A stretch of 64,000 bases of DNA, taken from assembly GCA_035308165.1 (NCBI GenBank), contig DATGHC010000047.1, forward strand, positions 7,906-71,905, read 5' to 3'. Positions 60,628 through 64,000 of this stretch are shown here, piece after piece; position 1 is the first letter of the stretch, and each line of letters begins with the position of its first letter. The position numbers were made by a program, and so were the translations under genes. This DNA comes from DASTCZ01 sp035308165 (GTDB lineage: Bacteria; Acidobacteriota; Terriglobia; Acidiferrales; UBA7541). The notes below the pieces were generated by a model. That model did not search any database. It had not been told where the DNA came from and worked only from the letters and a program-made list of their open reading frames with translations.

Positions 60628-63105
60628 TTATTGATTCGCGGGTACCAAGCGCAAAGTTTGAGCGGTCGCGCGATCGACGGCGGCCGTCGTGAAGGGGGCG
60701 GGCAGAGGATCTCCTGCGAACCAAACGGGGAATTGATCGGCGTAGTGAGAGCTGGCAGGTTGGCCAGATTCTCCCGTGGTGATCTCCATGAAGGAGCGGT
60801 CCCAGTCTGACAGGTCAGCAACCAAGCGCATAGATGGTCCGTAATTGGGGCCCATAGCTTTGATGCAACCGGGGGCGCCAGACTGATCGAAGGGACCGAG
60901 GCTCAGGTATTTCGCAAGAATTCCCGATTGACCGAGGGCGTGCGCCATGAAGAGGGCATTGCGTTTTCCCCAGCGCCAGGTGGTGATGTCCTGTGACCCG
61001 GTGGAAGTAGTTAGTTCGGCGACGGCCAGATCGGCGCTGGCGATGAGGAAGTCGTCATAGTTGTGAAATTCTTGCGGGAGCCAAACTGCAGGGCGCTCGC
61101 GGAGCACGTGCTCGATGAAGACGTCGGTGCGTGGGTAGGATAAGGGCGTATCGCCGAGATATGGATGAAAAAGGTTGCGCTCCAGCGTACGGCGAGTTTG
61201 TTCGACGAAAGTTGACTCAATGGAATCCGCAGTCGTGCGGCCATCCCAATTGGCAAGCATTTGGATTAGTTTTGCGGTGCGATCGTCCTGCGGCTTTGTT
61301 TTTTCGGCAGCATTGACAAGCGCCTTGGCCACAAAAACGTCCATCTCGCTGACGACGTCGTTTTGAATCGTAGAGAAGTCCTGCGGCTGGAATTTCTTAT
61401 CCTGGCCGAGCAATGTGAAGATGCGGTCAGTGCGCCAGGGCGACATCCAAATGGCGGTGAGGAAATAAGGGTAGTCCGGGCCGGCAACGCGGGAATTGGC
61501 GGTGGCGATGATGCCGCCGGGCGGGTCAAGAACTTGCGGCATTTCGTCGAATGGAATGTAGCCATTCCATTCGTACTCGCCAGAGTCACCGGGCATGGGC
61601 GCCGCACCGCAGGGAGTGCCGAGTGGCAGCGGTGATTCCGGCGGCGGCCACACGCCGCATTTTCTAATCGGGACGCGCGCCGCCACCAGAAATCCAATAT
61701 GGCCCGAGGTATCGGCATACACAATATTCTGTCCGGGGCCCACGGAATCGCGCAGTGACTCGCGGAATTCCTGCCAGTTGTGAGCGAACTGGTTCTTAAA
61801 ATAGCTGTGCGCCAGGCCACCCGGTTCGGTCGCAGTCCACTTAAGGGCGTATCCGGTGTTTCCACGGAGGACCATGACTGGGCCGTGTCGCGTGACGATT
61901 ACGTTCAGGATTTCGGGCGCCCTTCCTTTGACGGCGATGACTTCTTTGCGGACATCCGCGGTAACCCACTTGCCGCCGGCGCGATACTCGACTTCGTTTG
62001 CCGGATTGAAAGTTTCCACGTAGAGATCCTGCACGTCCGCCCCATTGTTGGTAAAACCCCAGGCGATTTGATCGTTGTGCCCGATGACGATTCCCGGAAC
62101 TCCCGGAAGCGTGAATCCTTCGGCGTTCCATCCGGGCGAGGACAATTGCACCAAGTACCAAATATCGGGAGTGGATAGGGAGAGATGCGTATCATTGGCG
62201 AGAAGGGGCTTGCCGGAGGCGGTGTGCGTGCCGTCCACAACCCAGTTGTTGCTGCCGAATGCGGCGCGGACTTGCTCGTCAAACTGAAAGAGAGTGCTCT
62301 CAGCGAACGACCATAATCCCGCGGCAGATTCGGGTTCCTGTGAGGCTGTGGGCGCGAGCGCTTTGGTCGGCCTGATGGGCGAGGGACCTACTCTCGGAAG
62401 CTGTTTTGGAGCGGTTGCTGTGCTTTTAGGCGGTGTCGTCGGTCGTGCGCCGACGATAGGGTGATCGTACGGAGAGGATTCGTCGTATAGGAATGCCGCC
62501 CGCTCCTGGCCAATTAGCGCGCTGACGTCGAGGCGATTCAAATCCCAGCGCCAGGAGCTGGTAAGAGTTTGATACATGTAGCCGACGACCAAAAGAGTGT
62601 CGGCAGGGCGCCAGGGCTCCGGGTCATAACGCAGGAGCGAAAACTCAATGGGCAGACGGCCGCGGTTGGCGGCGATGTATTGGTTGACACCTTGTGCGAA
62701 CGATTCCAATTGTGCGCGCTCTTGCGGATCCAGCATCGGCACATCACGGTCCGCGGCTTCACTCAATCCCAGGCGGCGGAAATTGCGATCGATTTCAATC
62801 GTTGCGGGGCCGATGATTTCGGAGAGCCTTCCTGAAGCAGCACGGCGGACGAGATCCATCTGCCAAAGGCGGTCCTGCGCCATGACGTACCCCTGGGCGA
62901 AGGAGAGGTCGTCAAGTGACTTTGCCCGGATGTGTGGAATGCTGTAAGCGTCACGCTGGACAACGACCGCAGCGGTGAGCCCAGAGACCTGCAAAGTGCC
63001 ATCCACCTGGGGCAACGAGTGATGAATAAACCACCAACCCCATCCTCCAATACCGATGAGGAGAAGAAGCAGGACGAGAACGAAGTATGTGAGGACGCGG
63101 CGCAA
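60628..63105 (-). CDS. Penicillin acylase family N-terminal-nucleophile hydrolase
   Basis: An 825-residue exported enzyme. One N-terminal hydrophobic segment (about 5-25) precedes the alpha region (VVVQRDAYSIPHIRAKSLDDLSFAQGYVMAQDRLWQMDLVRR). The self-cleavage site is FGSNNWVVDGTHTASGKPLLANDTHL, where Ser285 would become the N-terminal nucleophile of the beta subunit. PGVPGIVIGHNDQIAWGFTNNGADVQDLYVE and the C-terminal WRWGKRNALFMAHALG fit the family. A Pro/Thr/Ala-rich spacer (about 220-260) precedes the cleavage site. Members hydrolyse amides such as beta-lactams or acyl-homoserine lactones; substrate unknown. Convergent with the permease. Confidence 0.92.
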   Translation of the reverse strand: MRRVLTYFVLVLLLLLIGIGGWGWWFIHHSLPQVDGTLQVSGLTAAVVVQRDAYSIPHIRAKSLDDLSFAQGYVMAQDRLWQMDLVRRAASGRLSEIIGPATIEIDRNFRRLGLSEAADRDVPMLDPQERAQLESFAQGVNQYIAANRGRLPIEFSLLRYDPEPWRPADTLLVVGYMYQTLTSSWRWDLNRLDVSALIGQERAAFLYDESSPYDHPIVGARPTTPPKSTATAPKQLPRVGPSPIRPTKALAPTASQEPESAAGLWSFAESTLFQFDEQVRAAFGSNNWVVDGTHTASGKPLLANDTHLSLSTPDIWYLVQLSSPGWNAEGFTLPGVPGIVIGHNDQIAWGFTNNGADVQDLYVETFNPANEVEYRAGGKWVTADVRKEVIAVKGRAPEILNVIVTRHGPVMVLRGNTGYALKWTATEPGGLAHSYFKNQFAHNWQEFRESLRDSVGPGQNIVYADTSGHIGFLVAARVPIRKCGVWPPPESPLPLGTPCGAAPMPGDSGEYEWNGYIPFDEMPQVLDPPGGIIATANSRVAGPDYPYFLTAIWMSPWRTDRIFTLLGQDKKFQPQDFSTIQNDVVSEMDVFVAKALVNAAEKTKPQDDRTAKLIQMLANWDGRTTADSIESTFVEQTRRTLERNLFHPYLGDTPLSYPRTDVFIEHVLRERPAVWLPQEFHNYDDFLIASADLAVAELTTSTGSQDITTWRWGKRNALFMAHALGQSGILAKYLSLGPFDQSGAPGCIKAMGPNYGPSMRLVADLSDWDRSFMEITTGESGQPASSHYADQFPVWFAGDPLPAPFTTAAVDRATAQTLRLVPANQ

Positions 63106-63271
63106 GAGCGATCTGGCTCCCGATAGGGCCCGCGAAGACTTGTGCGATTGATTGGGCCGACCGGGGAAGTTTATTGTGCCGGGCGGTTTAGAACAAGCAT
63201 TGTCGGGAGCGGCTGCTTCCAGATAGTGGATACCCTTGGGATGAGGGAGTGGAGGCTGTTAGAATCGCGCC

Positions 63272-64000
63272 GTGGCACTCATTCGACTCTTCGGCGTACT
63301 TGTCCTGGTCTTTATCAACGCTTTTTTTGCGGCGACGGAGTTCGCGCTGGTAGCTGTGAGGCTATCCCGCGTGAGGCAATTGGTGGCGCGCGGCAGCAGC
63401 AACGCCCGGATCGTGCAGGAACTCGTCTCGCATCTCGAGCGAGTCATATCGGGCGTGCAGGTCGGGATCACCCTCACAACCATTGGAATCGGGTTTCTGG
63501 GCGAAATTACCATGGCGCAAGCGATTGCGCCGATTTTGTGGTGGATGCCTGGGACGCACGCGGTCCTCGTGTCTCACGCTATCTCTCTGGCGCTGGCATA
63601 CGCATTGCTGACCATGCTGCATGTGGTGTTGGGTGAGCTGGTGCCGAAAGGCATCAGCTTAAGCCACGCGGAGCGAGTGGCGTTGCTGGTGGCGCGGCCC
63701 TTTCAGTGGTATTTGGGGGTTTTTCGTCCGGCAATCAGTTTGCTGGATGGAATGTCGCGCATGGTGATGCAGGGGCTGGGTGTAGCTCCCCGACTGAGCC
63801 ACACGATGGTGCACTCCGCGGAAGAGTTACAGGTAATTATCCAACAAGCGCGTGAACGGGGACTGCTGGCGAGTGAAGAAGAGCGATACGTGCAGAGCGC
63901 GCTGGAGCTGGGAAAGCTCGAAGTGCGCGAGATCATGGTGTCGCGGCCGGACGTGCATGCGCTCCCGGCGGGCGCATCGCTTGAAGAAACAGTCCAACTT
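63272..64000 (+). CDS. CNNM/CBS-domain hemolysin-family membrane protein, cut by window edge
   Basis: From GTG 63272 the plus strand reads open to the last base (243 codons). The start ALIRLFGVLVLVFINAFFAATEFALVAVRLSRV and HVVLGELVPKGISLSHAERVALLVARPFQWYL are signatures of the DUF21/CNNM transmembrane domain. HTMVHSAEELQVIIQQARERGLLASEEERYVQSALELGKLEVREIMVSRPDV leads into the first CBS domain. Relatives (CorC, TlyC, YfjD) take part in Mg2+ or Co2+ transport. A stop at 63260-63262 makes GTG 63272 the first possible start; GGAGG is at 63251-63255, a rather long distance. Confidence 0.9.
   Translation, partial: MALIRLFGVLVLVFINAFFAATEFALVAVRLSRVRQLVARGSSNARIVQELVSHLERVISGVQVGITLTTIGIGFLGEITMAQAIAPILWWMPGTHAVLVSHAISLALAYALLTMLHVVLGELVPKGISLSHAERVALLVARPFQWYLGVFRPAISLLDGMSRMVMQGLGVAPRLSHTMVHSAEELQVIIQQARERGLLASEEERYVQSALELGKLEVREIMVSRPDVHALPAGASLEETVQL

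Noticed and set aside
1..64000. rRNA, tRNA, insertion sequences, prophage
   Set aside because: None could be recognised by reading; no transposase, integrase or tRNA-like cloverleaf was found between genes.

Overview
The window looks like about 64 kb of chromosome from an acidobacterium, probably a Terriglobia-type soil lineage. This is inferred from gene content and not from a marker phylogeny. The supporting signs are PadR regulators paired with membrane proteins, a large ADOP/MacB-type permease, a DUF1800 + DUF1501 pair, M14 and GH38 secreted hydrolases with glycine- or alanine-rich stretches, and moderately high GC. I see no rRNA, tRNA, insertion sequence, phage or CRISPR.

Layout. 1-2264: start of rsmA (minus, runs off the left edge), a PadR regulator with an overlapping membrane-protein gene, and a NIPSNAP-domain protein. 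2545-10074: a tripartite RND efflux pump (lipoprotein adaptor, inner-membrane pump, outer-membrane lipoprotein) followed by a 14-helix DHA2/EmrB-type MFS exporter, apparently one operon. 10075-10388: an intergenic region holding a textbook parS-like palindrome. 10389-16712: phosphoketolase, acetate kinase and an ADP-forming acyl-CoA ligase fused to a GNAT domain, a route from sugar phosphates to acetyl-phosphate, acetate + ATP and acetyl-CoA.

16743-23058: the most interesting block. A divergent promoter region carries two CRP-like operators 22 bp apart beside a truncated, frameshifted Crp/Fnr-family gene. A third such operator precedes a decaheme cytochrome (MtrA/DmsE type), an MtrB/PioB-like outer-membrane barrel, a monoheme cytochrome c, a NapC/NirT-like membrane-anchored multiheme cytochrome (apparently starting at ATT), and a small membrane protein. 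Together these could carry electrons from the quinone pool through the periplasm and across the outer membrane.

23169-27225: an amidohydrolase, an MBL-fold hydrolase, and N-carbamoylputrescine amidase + agmatine deiminase (putrescine from agmatine). 27339-34077: a sugar-phosphate operon (rpiB, pgi, gnd, zwf, glk) and a TetR regulator; no 6-phosphogluconolactonase is visible. 34078-35526: a short direct-repeat array and two unknown membrane-anchored proteins. 35734-44188: epoxide hydrolase + enoyl-CoA hydratase family gene, a TonB-C-domain protein, cytochrome P460 family protein, HdeD-like protein, mtgA, a DHFR-like reductase, and a second PadR/membrane pair with a good promoter. 44360-64000: M14 peptidase, class-III aminotransferase, RidA-like protein, BrkB-like protein, DUF1800/DUF1501 pair, GH38 alpha-mannosidase, a frameshifted ADOP permease, penicillin acylase family hydrolase, and the start of a CNNM/CBS protein that runs off the right edge.
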